Assembly: GCF_000145235.1 (NCBI RefSeq)
Contig: NC_014391.1
Coordinates: 5,971,501 to 6,035,500, forward strand
DNA from: Micromonospora aurantiaca ATCC 27029
GTDB taxonomy: Bacteria; Actinomycetota; Actinomycetes; Mycobacteriales; Micromonosporaceae
DNA length: 64,000 nt
Reading direction: 5' to 3'
In this document: positions 8,636 through 17,244 of the stretch, in pieces
How positions within the stretch are numbered: the first letter of the stretch is position 1
Layout of the letters: the number at the start of each line of letters is the position of its first letter
Position numbers and translations under genes: made by a program
Notes under the pieces: model-generated
Told to the model about the DNA's origin: nothing
Seen by the model: the letters and a program-made list of their open reading frames with translations, nothing else
Database searches by the model: none

Positions 8636-9130
8636 TCACCGTGCGTCGGGCGGCGTCACCAGGTGCCGGAAGCCCAGCACCGCGAACGTGACCGCGCCGG
8701 CCACGATCAACGCGAGGCCGAGCACGTTGTCACCGGCGAGCGCCAGATCGCCCTCGACGGTCCGGAACCCCCCCACCACGATCACCAGGAACCACGGCAG
8801 CGCGCCGAGCGCCACCGCCCAGCGCGTACCCGTCGACCGGTGGGCGAACCGGCCCAGCAGCACAGTGGTCGCCACCACCGCGACGACGCCGGCAGCCACC
8901 AGGCCGACACCGAGAAGCGCCCGCAGCCCGCCGGAGCGGCCCTGCACGGTCTCCCAGGCCCAGGTCGCGAAGATCAGGTCGAGCAGCGCCAGCAGGACGC
9001 CGGCCCAGACCGTCACGACGCCGCCGGCCACCCGCAGCGCGCGGTCGAGCACCCGCTCCGCCGGGCTCGGCGTGGCGGCCGTCGGCGGCTGCTCGGGAAG
9101 GGTCGACACGGGTACGGCCGGCAGCGTCAC
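8636..9130 (-). CDS. Membrane protein downstream of mshB
   Basis: A 164-residue protein with an N-terminal Pro-rich cytoplasmic stretch and four predicted membrane segments (residues about 33-55, 70-90, 104-120 and 134-152). Its ATG overlaps the mshB stop codon (ATGA), so the two genes are probably co-transcribed and translationally coupled. No motif points to a reaction; the link to mycothiol is only by position. Confidence 0.75.
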   Translation of the reverse strand: MTLPAVPVSTLPEQPPTAATPSPAERVLDRALRVAGGVVTVWAGVLLALLDLIFATWAWETVQGRSGGLRALLGVGLVAAGVVAVVATTVLLGRFAHRSTGTRWAVALGALPWFLVIVVGGFRTVEGDLALAGDNVLGLALIVAGAVTFAVLGFRHLVTPPDAR

Positions 9131-10041
9131 CGGAGACCGGCCGCCGCGACCGGGGACCGCTGCGTACCGTCCAGGGCGATGCCGGCGAAGAGGTCGTCCT
9201 CCCAGCCGTACGGGCCGGCGCCCGGCCCCTTCTCGCCGACCGCGAGCGTGAAGTACTCGACGCCCATGAACTCGCCGCCGAAGTTGCCGGCGATCGAGTA
9301 GAGCCAGGAGTTCGCCGGGATCTGGGTGGCGTGGGCGCGCATCGCCGCCTCCTTGGCGGCGTGCTGGTCGGTGCCGTCGATCCGGGCGGCGATCTCCGCG
9401 TCCGGCGTGCCGAACGGCAGCTCGTCGGCGCTCTCGATGCCGGCGAACGGATTGTCCGAGGACTCGGTGAACGTCTCCAGGCCCGCGTCGAGGACGCTGC
9501 GCGGCATCGCCGTCCAGTAGACCTTCGCCGGGGCGATCCCCTCGGCCGCGGCCAGCTCCACCGCCCGCATCGCCACCCGGTGCGCCTGGATGTGGTCGGG
9601 GTGGCCGTAGAAGCCGTCCGGATCGTACGTGACGAGAACCTGGGGACGGACCTCGCGGATGACCTCCACCAGGTACCCGGCGGCGGTGTCCAGGTCGGCC
9701 TGCCAGAACGCCCGGGGGTGCTCGTTGGTGGCCAGGCCCATCATGCCGGAGTCACGGTAGCGGCCCGCCCCGCCGAGGAACCGGTGGTCGGTCACGCCGA
9801 GCACGGCGCAGGCGGCCGCCAGCTCACCGATCCGGTAGCCGCCGAGCTGGTCCGCCTCGGCCGCGCCGAGCTGCGCCAGGGCCGGGACGTGGATCTCGCC
9901 CTCCTCGCCCAGCGTGCAGGTCACGAGCGTGACGTGGGCACCGGTGGCGGCGTAGTGCGCCATCGTCGCGCCGGTGCCGATCGACTCGTCGTCGGGATGC
10001 GCGTGGACCAGCAGAAGGCGTCGGTCGGGCAGGGTCGTCAC
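9127..10041 (-). CDS. mshB: N-acetyl-1-D-myo-inositol-2-amino-2-deoxy-alpha-D-glucopyranoside deacetylase
   Basis: A 304-residue protein of the PIG-L/LmbE family. It has the zinc motif AHPDDE near residues 14-19, GxGATMAHYA, TCTLGEEGE, the HPDHIQAH third zinc ligand region and the C-terminal THxTQ-like AHATQIP. MshB removes the acetyl group from GlcNAc-inositol, the second step of mycothiol synthesis in the cytosol; a close paralogue such as the mycothiol S-conjugate amidase Mca is the alternative, but the length and motifs favour MshB. GTG 10041 is preceded 7 bases upstream by TAGAGT (10049-10054), suggesting a leaderless start. Confidence 0.92.
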   Translation of the reverse strand: MTTLPDRRLLLVHAHPDDESIGTGATMAHYAATGAHVTLVTCTLGEEGEIHVPALAQLGAAEADQLGGYRIGELAAACAVLGVTDHRFLGGAGRYRDSGMMGLATNEHPRAFWQADLDTAAGYLVEVIREVRPQVLVTYDPDGFYGHPDHIQAHRVAMRAVELAAAEGIAPAKVYWTAMPRSVLDAGLETFTESSDNPFAGIESADELPFGTPDAEIAARIDGTDQHAAKEAAMRAHATQIPANSWLYSIAGNFGGEFMGVEYFTLAVGEKGPGAGPYGWEDDLFAGIALDGTQRSPVAAAGLR

Positions 10042-10135
10042 GCCCGTCACTCTAACCGGCGGTCCTGCCCGCTCGACGGTGATGCGTCCGCCCAGGTCGG
10101 CCACATCACCTCCGGCGCCCGCCTACTCTGCAGGC

Positions 10136-12280
10136 GTGGACTTTCCCGAGCTGGCCGCCCGTACCCGTCGGTTCAGCCACGGGGCGCCGCGCGCCGTCAC
10201 CGTCGCGGGCGACGGCGCCCGGGTGATCTTCCTGCGTTCCGCGGGACCGGAGGACCCGGCCGACGCGCTCTGGCTGCTCGACGTCGACAGCGGCGAGGAA
10301 CGACTGGTCGCGGACCCGGCGGTGCTGCTGGGCACGGACGCCGAGCCGGCCCGCCTCGCCCCCGGGGAACGGGCGCTGCGCGAGCGGTTGCGGCTCAGCT
10401 CCGGCGGCATCGGCTCGTACGCGCTGGACTCGGCCGGCCGGGTCGCCGCGTTCGCGCTGGCCGGGCGGCTGTTCCGGGCCGACCTGGTGCACGGCGACGT
10501 GATCGAGGTGGCAGCGATCGGGCCGGTGATCGACCCGCGGCCCGACCCGGCCGGTGAGCGGCTGGCGTACGTCACCGACGCCGCCGAGGGGGTGCGCCGG
10601 GGTCAGTTGCGGGTGGTGGAGCCGGACGGTACGGACAACCTGCTCGCCGGTGAGGACAGCGGTGTCACCTGGGGTCTGGCCGAGCACATCGCGGCCGAGG
10701 AGTTCCACCGCTACCGGGGCTACTGGTGGGCGCCGGACGGGCGCAGCGTGCTGGCCGCCCGGGTCGACGAATCACGCCTGGAACGCTGGTACCTGCACGA
10801 CCCGGCCGACCCGGCGAGCCCGCCGACGTCGCTCGCGTACCCCGTGGCGGGTGGGCCGAACGCGGAGGTGAGCCTGCACCTGCTCGACCTCGACGGCGGC
10901 TGGGTCGACGTGCACTGGGACCGCGAGACCTATCCGTACCTGAGTTCCGTGGACTGGACCGAGGGCGGGCCGCTGATCACGGTGCTGCGCCGCTCGCAGC
11001 AGCACGGCCTGGTGCTCGCGGTGGACCCGCGCACCGGGGAGACGCAGGTGCACGCCGAGCTGGCCGACCCGCGCTGGGTGGAGCCGATCCCCGGCACCCC
11101 GGCGCACCTGCCCGACGGGCGGGTGCTGGTCGGCGGCGAGCTGGCCCACGACGGGTACGACGCGCGTTGCCTGTTCGCCGACGGCACGCTGCTCACCCCG
11201 CCGTCGCTGTACGTGCGGCGGGTGGTCGGGCGGCTGCCGAACGGCCCGAACGCGGCGGCCGACCTGCTGGTGGAGGCGAGCGAGGGCGAACCGAGCCAGC
11301 GTCACCTCTACCGGGTGCGCACCACGATCGGCGGCGGCATGGACGCCCGCCGGATGGGCAGCGACCCCGGCTGGCACACCGCCTCGATCGGCGGGTCGAC
11401 GCTGGCCGTGGGCATCGCGTCGCTGGAGCACGCCGGCGTCCGCTGGCGGGTGTGGCACGGCGACCGCGAGGTCGGCGAACTGCGCTCGTTCGCCGCCACC
11501 TGCTCGTACGCGCCGCGGCCGACGATGGTCCGGGTGACCGACCGGCGGCTGCCCAGCGCCGTGCTCTACCCGGCCGAGCACGTCAAGGGCACCCGGCTGC
11601 CGGTGCTGCTGGACGTGTACGGCGGCCCCGGCCACCAGGAGGTGGTCGCGGCCCGCAGCGTCTGGCTGGAACGGCAGTGGTGGGCCGAGCAGGGCTTCGC
11701 GGTGGTCACCATCGACAACCGGGGTACGCCGGGCATCGCGCCGTCGTTCGAGAAGGCGATCCACAGGCGGGTCGCCGACGTGATCCTCACCGACCAGGTG
11801 GACGCGCTCACCGCGCTCGCCGACAAGCACCCGGATCTGGACCTGGGACGGGTGGCGGTGCGCGGCTGGTCATTCGGCGGCTGGCTGGCCGGGCTCGCGG
11901 TGCTGCGGCACCCGGAGTTGTTCAAGTGCGCGATCGTCGGCGCGCCGGTCACCGACTGGGCGCTGTACGACACCGCGTACAGCGAGCGCTACCTGGGCAT
12001 GCCGGACGACGGGATGGACGTGTACGCCCACCACTCGCTGGTCGAGCTGGCCGCAGAGCCGCTCGGCGATCCGGCGCAGGCCCGGCCGATGCTGCTGGTG
12101 CACGGCCTGGCCGACGACAACGTGCTGGCTGCGCACACGCTGCGGCTGTCCGCGGCGCTGCTGGCGACGGGCCGCCCGCACGCGGTGCTGCCGCTGACCG
12201 GCGCGAGCCACCTGGCCGCCGGCGGCGTGTCCGAGCGCCTGCTCCGGCTGGAGCTCGACTTCCTCCGCCGCTACTTGTAA
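10136..12280 (+). CDS. Dipeptidyl-peptidase IV-like serine peptidase (S9 family)
   Basis: A 714-residue protein from GTG 10136. The N-terminal two thirds look like the S9B beta-propeller (WGLAEHIAAEEFHRYRGYWW carries the Glu-Glu pair that binds the substrate amino terminus in DPP IV). The C-terminal alpha/beta-hydrolase has the triad Ser579 in GWSFGG, an Asp in LADDN (660/661) and His692 in GASHLAA. It should cleave X-Pro dipeptides. No signal peptide is seen, so it is probably cytoplasmic. TACTCT at 10124-10129 lies 6 bases before the start. mshB is divergent and shares the roughly 95-bp intergenic region. Confidence 0.92.
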   Translation: MDFPELAARTRRFSHGAPRAVTVAGDGARVIFLRSAGPEDPADALWLLDVDSGEERLVADPAVLLGTDAEPARLAPGERALRERLRLSSGGIGSYALDSAGRVAAFALAGRLFRADLVHGDVIEVAAIGPVIDPRPDPAGERLAYVTDAAEGVRRGQLRVVEPDGTDNLLAGEDSGVTWGLAEHIAAEEFHRYRGYWWAPDGRSVLAARVDESRLERWYLHDPADPASPPTSLAYPVAGGPNAEVSLHLLDLDGGWVDVHWDRETYPYLSSVDWTEGGPLITVLRRSQQHGLVLAVDPRTGETQVHAELADPRWVEPIPGTPAHLPDGRVLVGGELAHDGYDARCLFADGTLLTPPSLYVRRVVGRLPNGPNAAADLLVEASEGEPSQRHLYRVRTTIGGGMDARRMGSDPGWHTASIGGSTLAVGIASLEHAGVRWRVWHGDREVGELRSFAATCSYAPRPTMVRVTDRRLPSAVLYPAEHVKGTRLPVLLDVYGGPGHQEVVAARSVWLERQWWAEQGFAVVTIDNRGTPGIAPSFEKAIHRRVADVILTDQVDALTALADKHPDLDLGRVAVRGWSFGGWLAGLAVLRHPELFKCAIVGAPVTDWALYDTAYSERYLGMPDDGMDVYAHHSLVELAAEPLGDPAQARPMLLVHGLADDNVLAAHTLRLSAALLATGRPHAVLPLTGASHLAAGGVSERLLRLELDFLRRYL

Positions 12281-12302
12281 GGAAGGGCCCCCTTTTAACG
12301 CC
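12279..12302 (+). repeat. Intergenic repeat unit, AAGGAAGGGCCC type
   Basis: A 24-base unit starting inside the peptidase stop codon. A near-identical unit begins nine bases downstream and forms the left arm of the hairpin at 12311-12357; a third member lies at 58920-58943. The common form is AAGGAAGGGCCCC-T-TTAACGCC. Confidence 0.7.
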
Positions 12303-12310
12303 TGCGGTAG

Positions 12311-12357
12311 AGGAAGGGCCCCTTGTTAACGCCTCGCGTTAACAAGGGGCCCTTCCT
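12311..12357. terminator. Strong bidirectional hairpin between convergent genes
   Basis: Two perfect 22-base complementary arms (12311-12332 and 12336-12357) are separated by only CTC. It lies between the ends of the convergent peptidase and substrate-binding-protein genes, where a factor-independent bidirectional terminator is expected. It lacks a clear T-tract, as is usual in actinobacteria. Confidence 0.75.
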
Positions 12358-12368
12358 TCACCTACGGG

Positions 12369-14111
12369 CTACTGCTTGACGTACGCGTTGACGAAGTTCG
12401 GGTAGCCGAACACGGAGGAGATGAACACCCCGCCCGCCTTGGAGCCGTGCACGTTGTACGCCACGTCCACGTAGAGCGGCACCACAGGAGCGTGCTCCTT
12501 CATGATCCGCTCGTCGAGCTTGCCCCACTCCGGGCCCTGCTCGGACGGCGGCAGCGCCAGGATCCGGTCCATCTCGGCGTTGATCGCGTCGTCGTTGAAG
12601 TACGACTGGTTGCTGTTGCCCTCGGCCTTGATGGTCCGGCCGTCGTAGAGCACCGGCAGGATCGACGCGCCGCTCGGCCAGTCCGCCGCCCAGTTACCGA
12701 TGTACAGGTCCCAGGGGTTGTTCTTCTTCTTGACCTCGTCCAGCTTCGCGTCGTCCGGGATGTTCCGGACGGTGATCTTGAAGCCGGCACGCTCCAGGTT
12801 GCCCTTGAGCTGGACCGCCTCCGCCTGCTCGGTCGTGTTGTCGGCGACGCCGAGGACCAGCTCGGGCGTCTGGCCGCCGAGCAGTTCCTTGGCCTTCTCC
12901 ACATTGCCGTTGGCGCCAGCCGGGTACGCGTCGTACGCCTTGTAGCCGATGGTCGACGGCGGCATCAGCGTGGTGATCGGCTGCGCGACGGTCTGGCCGC
13001 CGAGCGCCTTGACCAGGCCCTCGCGGTCGATCGCGTAGTTGAGCGCCTGGCGGATCTTCAGGTCCTTGACCCGCTGGGTGTTGATCACGAGCTGGTTGGC
13101 GCTCGGGGTCGGGGACAGCAGCGTGCGGGACTTCAGCGCCGGGTCACCGGCGACCTTGGCCACGAGCGAGGCAGGCACCGAGTTGAACGCCAGCGCGCTC
13201 TGGTCGGCGCCGTTGTCCGCGATCACCCGGTTGTTGGCGGCGTCGGCGGTCGGCCCGAAGCTCCACACGAACTGGTCCGGGTACTGGTGCCGCACCGGGT
13301 CGGTCTTCGCGTCCCAGTTCGGGTTGCGGTCGAGCGTGAGCTGCACTCCGACCTGATTCTTCGCGATCTTGTACGGGCCGGACGAGAACGGCTTCTGGTC
13401 CAGGTTGACCCCGGTGTCCTTCTCCGGCTTGAGCGGCGCCGTGGTGGGCAGCGAGACCGCGAACGGCAGGTCGCAGCGCGGCTTGGCGAACTCGAAGCGC
13501 AGCGTCTTGTCGTCCGGCGTGGTCAGGCCCGGCGGCAGCGACGTCTTGTTCTTCTTGAAGTCCCACTTGGTGTCGTACTGCGCGGTGTCGGCCAGCCACT
13601 CCTGGATGTAGGTGGGGCCGCCGGTGAGGTCCGGGTCGAAGGAGCGGGCGATGCCGTACGCGATCTCCTTCGAGGTGATCGGGCTGCCGTCCTCGAACTT
13701 CACCCCGTCCTTGATGGTGAATTCCCAGACCTTGCAGTCGTTGTTGACGTTCTTGCCCGGGGTCTCGGCCAGGTCACCCACGAGGACCAGGCCACCCTTG
13801 CCGTCGTCCTTCCAGGTGGTCAGGTAGCGGGCGAAGAGCGGGTTGGCCATCAGACCGGCGAACGAGTACGTCCGCTGCGGGTCCAGGTGGGAGATGGGGG
13901 TCTCCCGGATGATGGTGAACGTCCCGCCCTTGGCCGCGCCGTCGATCTCGGCGGCCGGTCCCTGCGAGTCCTTGGGATCGGTCGCGATGACCCCGGTCTG
14001 CTGCCGGTTGCCGTCCACCTTGGTGCCTTCGCCCGTGTTCTCCGAGCAGGCACCGAGTGCCACAACCAGTGCGATGGCGCCGCCAGCGGCGGCCGCTGCG
14101 CGTGGTCGCAT
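12369..14111 (-). CDS. ABC transporter peptide/solute-binding lipoprotein (SBP family 5)
   Basis: A 580-residue lipoprotein. The signal peptide ends in a lipobox (VALGAC, Cys22) and is followed by a Ser/Gly-poor linker. The mature part has the DppA/OppA family 5 layout: ISHLDPQRTYSF, FTIKDGVKFEDGSPITSKEIAYGIARSF, SSGPYKI, LNYAIDREGLVKALGG. It captures peptides or similar solutes outside the membrane for the permeases encoded upstream. It is the last gene of the leftward importer cluster, behind a 108-base gap that is A/T-rich for this genome, which may allow separate expression. Confidence 0.93.
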   Translation of the reverse strand: MRPRAAAAAGGAIALVVALGACSENTGEGTKVDGNRQQTGVIATDPKDSQGPAAEIDGAAKGGTFTIIRETPISHLDPQRTYSFAGLMANPLFARYLTTWKDDGKGGLVLVGDLAETPGKNVNNDCKVWEFTIKDGVKFEDGSPITSKEIAYGIARSFDPDLTGGPTYIQEWLADTAQYDTKWDFKKNKTSLPPGLTTPDDKTLRFEFAKPRCDLPFAVSLPTTAPLKPEKDTGVNLDQKPFSSGPYKIAKNQVGVQLTLDRNPNWDAKTDPVRHQYPDQFVWSFGPTADAANNRVIADNGADQSALAFNSVPASLVAKVAGDPALKSRTLLSPTPSANQLVINTQRVKDLKIRQALNYAIDREGLVKALGGQTVAQPITTLMPPSTIGYKAYDAYPAGANGNVEKAKELLGGQTPELVLGVADNTTEQAEAVQLKGNLERAGFKITVRNIPDDAKLDEVKKKNNPWDLYIGNWAADWPSGASILPVLYDGRTIKAEGNSNQSYFNDDAINAEMDRILALPPSEQGPEWGKLDERIMKEHAPVVPLYVDVAYNVHGSKAGGVFISSVFGYPNFVNAYVKQ

Positions 14112-14219
14112 GTCCTACCTCCTCCACCCGTGCGCCGAGCGCATCCGCCGACGTCCCGAGGATCGTAAAGAAGAAAAGCTACGAGTTGGATAACAGTTGT
14201 CGATAAATTTCGTCGCGGT

Positions 14220-15206
14220 TCAGCCGAGCCGTACCCGCGGGTCGATCACCGCGTAGAGCAGGTCCACCACCACGTTCGCCAGCACCACGAAGACCGCCGC
14301 GATCAGCACGGTCGCCATGATCGTCGGCAGGTCGCCCGAGCGGACCGCGTCGACAGCGGTACGCCCCATCCCGTTCAGACCGAATGTCGTCTCGGTGATC
14401 ACCGTGCCGCCCAGCGCCCCGCCCACGTCCAGACCGGCGATCGTCACCACGGGTGTGATCGCGGCTCGCAGCGCGTGCCGGCCGTACACCTTGCGTTTGG
14501 CCAGGCCCTTCGCCCGCGCGGTCCGGACGAAGTCCTCCGAGAGCGTCTCCAGCATCTGCGCCCGGGACAGTCGCGCGTAGATCGCGGAGAAGAGGAACGC
14601 CAGCGCCACCCACGCCAGCACCAGCCCGCTCGTCCACTTCAACGGATTGTCGAACAACGAGGTGTAGCTCGGCACCGGCAGCAGGCGCAGGTTGTAGACG
14701 AAGACGATGAGCAGCACCGCGCCGACGAAGTAGAGCTGCAACGAGGCGCCGGTGAGCGAGAATCCGATCGCCGCCCGGTCCAGCCAGCTGCCCCGGCGCA
14801 GCGCCGAGAGCATGCCCAGGCCGACGCCGAGCAGCAGCCACAGGATCGCCGCCGGGATGACGATGCTCAGCGTCACCGGCAGCACCCGGGCGATGGTGTC
14901 GGAGACCGCCTCGTTCGACACGTACGACCAGCCGAGGCAGGGGGCGTCGCACCGGCCGCCCTGGGCGCTGCCCAGGTCCCGGCCGGTGAAGATGCCCTTC
15001 ATGTAGCCGGCGTACTGGCTGATCAGCGGGTCACGCAGGCCCAGCTCCTGGCGGACCCGCTCCAGTCGCTCCGGGTTGCAGTTCTTCGGGCACATGCCGG
15101 TGACCGGGTCGCGGGGTAGCGCGAAGAACATCAGGAAGCTGAGCACGCTCACCGCGAACAGCGTGAGCGCGGCGGACAGCAGCCGGCGGATGAGGAATCG
15201 CGTCAT
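14220..15206 (-). CDS. Peptide ABC transporter permease (DppB/OppB type)
   Basis: A 328-residue inner-membrane permease. It starts with RFLIRRLLSAALTLFAVSVLSF, the typical first segment of DppB-type proteins, and contains PRDPV, six membrane segments and the EAA loop (RTARAKGLAKRKVYGRHALR) that contacts the ATPases. Next to the C-type permease, it forms the translocation pore. The C-terminus DPRVRLG is the standard family ending, supporting a full-length gene. Confidence 0.95.
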   Translation of the reverse strand: MTRFLIRRLLSAALTLFAVSVLSFLMFFALPRDPVTGMCPKNCNPERLERVRQELGLRDPLISQYAGYMKGIFTGRDLGSAQGGRCDAPCLGWSYVSNEAVSDTIARVLPVTLSIVIPAAILWLLLGVGLGMLSALRRGSWLDRAAIGFSLTGASLQLYFVGAVLLIVFVYNLRLLPVPSYTSLFDNPLKWTSGLVLAWVALAFLFSAIYARLSRAQMLETLSEDFVRTARAKGLAKRKVYGRHALRAAITPVVTIAGLDVGGALGGTVITETTFGLNGMGRTAVDAVRSGDLPTIMATVLIAAVFVVLANVVVDLLYAVIDPRVRLG

Positions 15207-15217
15207 GGGCCGGCCTC

Positions 15218-16225
15218 CTACCGGGACGACTTCGGGTCGAGCGCGTCGCGCAGCGCGTCACCGAAGAGGTTGAAGGCGAACACGAGCGCGAAGATGGTGA
15301 TGCCCGGGAAGAAGACGTACGCCGGGTCGGTCTGCAGGTAGTCGAGGCTGCGGTAGATCATGCGGCCGAAGCTCGGCGTCTCGTCGGTGAGGCCGACGCC
15401 GATGAACGACAACGCGGCCTCGCTGGTGATGTACTGCGGCACCGCCAGCGAGAAGGCGACCAGGATCGGCGCCCAGGCGTTCGGCAGCAACTGGCGGAAC
15501 AGCATGTGCCCGAGGCCCGCGCCGCTGGCCCGCGCCGCCTCCACGAACTCGCGTTCGCGCAGCGCGATGATCTGACCCCGGACCAGCCGGGCCGTACCGG
15601 TCCAGCCGAACAGGGCGAAGATCGCGATGAGCACACCGATCTGGAAGTACGCCGGCACGGCCTCGCGCTGTCCGTAGAAGCGCAGCGCGACGGTCGGCAT
15701 CAGGGCCAGCGCGATGATCAGGAACGGCATGGCCAGGGTCAGGTCGGTGATCCAGTTGATCACCGTGTCCAGCCAGCCGCCCAGGTAACCGGCGAGCGTC
15801 CCGAGCGTCACACCGATCACCGCGGTCAGCACGGCCGCCGCGAACGCGATGAACAGCGACGTCCGCAGCCCGTGCACCATCCGGATGAAGATGTCCCGCC
15901 CGAGACCGGGTTCCAGGCCGAACCAGTGCTCACCGGTCACGCCGCCGGCGTAGCCCAACGGCATGCCGTAGCCGTCGAGGCGGCTCTGGAACTGCTCCTT
16001 CGGCCCTACCCCGTACAGCGCCTCGATGAGCGGCACGGCGAGCGCGACGAGCACGAAGAACGCCAGCAGGCCGCCGCTGATCAGCGCGGTGCGGTCCCGC
16101 TTGAGCCGCGCGAGGGCGAGCTGGCCGGGTGACCGGCCGACGAACTCCTTCTTACCGCTCTCGTCGCCCTCGCCGGGCGACTCGATCTCGGCGAGCGCGA
16201 CGCCCTCGACCGGCGACAGGCTCAT
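15218..16225 (-). CDS. Peptide ABC transporter permease (DppC/OppC type)
   Basis: A 335-residue permease from ATG 16225, overlapping the stop of the upstream ATPase gene (ATGA). It has an N-terminal cytoplasmic tail of about 40 residues, LKRDRTALISGGLLAFF as first membrane segment, LGTDxxGRD-type sequence in modified form (GLEPGLGRDIFIRMVHG), an EAA loop (EFVEAARASGAGLGHMLFRQLLPN) and the DPKSSR ending. It is the partner of the adjacent B-type permease. Confidence 0.95.
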   Translation of the reverse strand: MSLSPVEGVALAEIESPGEGDESGKKEFVGRSPGQLALARLKRDRTALISGGLLAFFVLVALAVPLIEALYGVGPKEQFQSRLDGYGMPLGYAGGVTGEHWFGLEPGLGRDIFIRMVHGLRTSLFIAFAAAVLTAVIGVTLGTLAGYLGGWLDTVINWITDLTLAMPFLIIALALMPTVALRFYGQREAVPAYFQIGVLIAIFALFGWTGTARLVRGQIIALREREFVEAARASGAGLGHMLFRQLLPNAWAPILVAFSLAVPQYITSEAALSFIGVGLTDETPSFGRMIYRSLDYLQTDPAYVFFPGITIFALVFAFNLFGDALRDALDPKSSR

Positions 16226-17244
16226 TGGGACACCTCCACGGGTTCGCCGGTCGGCACGCCGACCGGTCCGCTCTCCGGGTAGTGGCAGGCGGCGAGCTGC
16301 CGGCCGTCGTCCCGGGTGGTCAGCGCCGGCTCCTCGGCGGCGCACCGGTCGGTGGCCTTCCAGCAGCGGGTACGGAACCGGCAGCCCGACGGCGGGTTGA
16401 GTGGCGTGGGCACGTCGCCGGTGAGACGGATCCGTCCGGCGGGCCCGAGCGTGGTGACGTCCGGGATCGCCGACAGCAACGCCCGGGTGTAGGGGTGCTG
16501 GGGGCGGGTGTAGATGTCGTCGCGGTCGCCGATCTCGACGATCTTGCCGAGGTACATGACGGCGACGCGGTGGCAGAAGTGCCGCACGACGGCGAGGTCG
16601 TGGGCGATGAACACGAACGCCAGGTCCAAGTCGCGTTGCAGGCTGCGCAGCAGGTTGATGACCTGCGCCTGAATCGACACGTCCAGGGCGGAGACGGGTT
16701 CGTCGGCCACGATCAGCTTCGGCTTCAAAGCCAGGGCGCGGGCGATGCCGATGCGCTGGCGTTGCCCGCCGGAGAACTCGTGCGGATACCTGTTGTAGTG
16801 CTCCGGATTCAACCCGACCAGTTCCAGGAGTTCCTGGACCCGTTTCTTGACGCCGCCGGGTGGGGTGATGCGGTTGACCTGCAACGGCATCGCCACGATC
16901 CGCCCGACCGTGTGGCGGGGATTCAGCGACGCGTACGGGTCCTGGAAGATGATCTGCAGGTCCTGCCGCAGCCCGCGCAGCTCACCACGTTTCGCGTGGG
17001 TGATGTCCCGCCCCGCGAACTCGATCGACCCGGCGGTGGGTTCGAGTAGCCGCACGAGCATCCGCCCGGTCGTGGTCTTCCCACACCCCGACTCCCCCAC
17101 CAGGCCGAGGGTCTCGCCGGGGCGCACGTCGAAGTCCAGCCCGTCCACGGCCCGCACCGCGCCGGTGGTGCGCAGCCCTTGCCGGACGGGGAAGTGCTTG
17201 GTCAGGCCGCGCACGGACAGCAGCGGCTCGGTCTCGGTGCTCAT
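16222..17244 (-). CDS. Peptide ABC transporter ATP-binding protein (DppF/OppF type)
   Basis: A 340-residue ATPase with Walker A GESGCGKTT, Q-loop FQDPYASLNPRHTVG, signature FSGGQRQRIGIARAL and Walker B LIVADEPVSALD. The C-terminal oligopeptide/dipeptide extension (TGDVPTPLNPPSGCRFRTRC) carries conserved cysteines. It powers import together with the D-type ATPase immediately upstream, with which it shares an ATGA overlap. Confidence 0.95.
   Translation of the reverse strand: MSTETEPLLSVRGLTKHFPVRQGLRTTGAVRAVDGLDFDVRPGETLGLVGESGCGKTTTGRMLVRLLEPTAGSIEFAGRDITHAKRGELRGLRQDLQIIFQDPYASLNPRHTVGRIVAMPLQVNRITPPGGVKKRVQELLELVGLNPEHYNRYPHEFSGGQRQRIGIARALALKPKLIVADEPVSALDVSIQAQVINLLRSLQRDLDLAFVFIAHDLAVVRHFCHRVAVMYLGKIVEIGDRDDIYTRPQHPYTRALLSAIPDVTTLGPAGRIRLTGDVPTPLNPPSGCRFRTRCWKATDRCAAEEPALTTRDDGRQLAACHYPESGPVGVPTGEPVEVSQ

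Noticed and set aside
10726..12342. 538-residue Arg/Gly-rich frame overlapping the DPP IV gene
   Set aside because: Out-of-frame shadow; it even translates the intergenic hairpin repeat at its end.
12279..12357. Terminal inverted repeats of an insertion sequence
   Set aside because: There is no transposase or internal gene, and the arms are only three bases apart; a terminator-like repeat explains it better.
12447..14168. 573-residue rightward frame opposite the solute-binding lipoprotein gene
   Set aside because: Arg/Val/Leu/Gly repeats with no domain pattern; the minus-strand lipoprotein has a signal peptide, lipobox and family motifs throughout.
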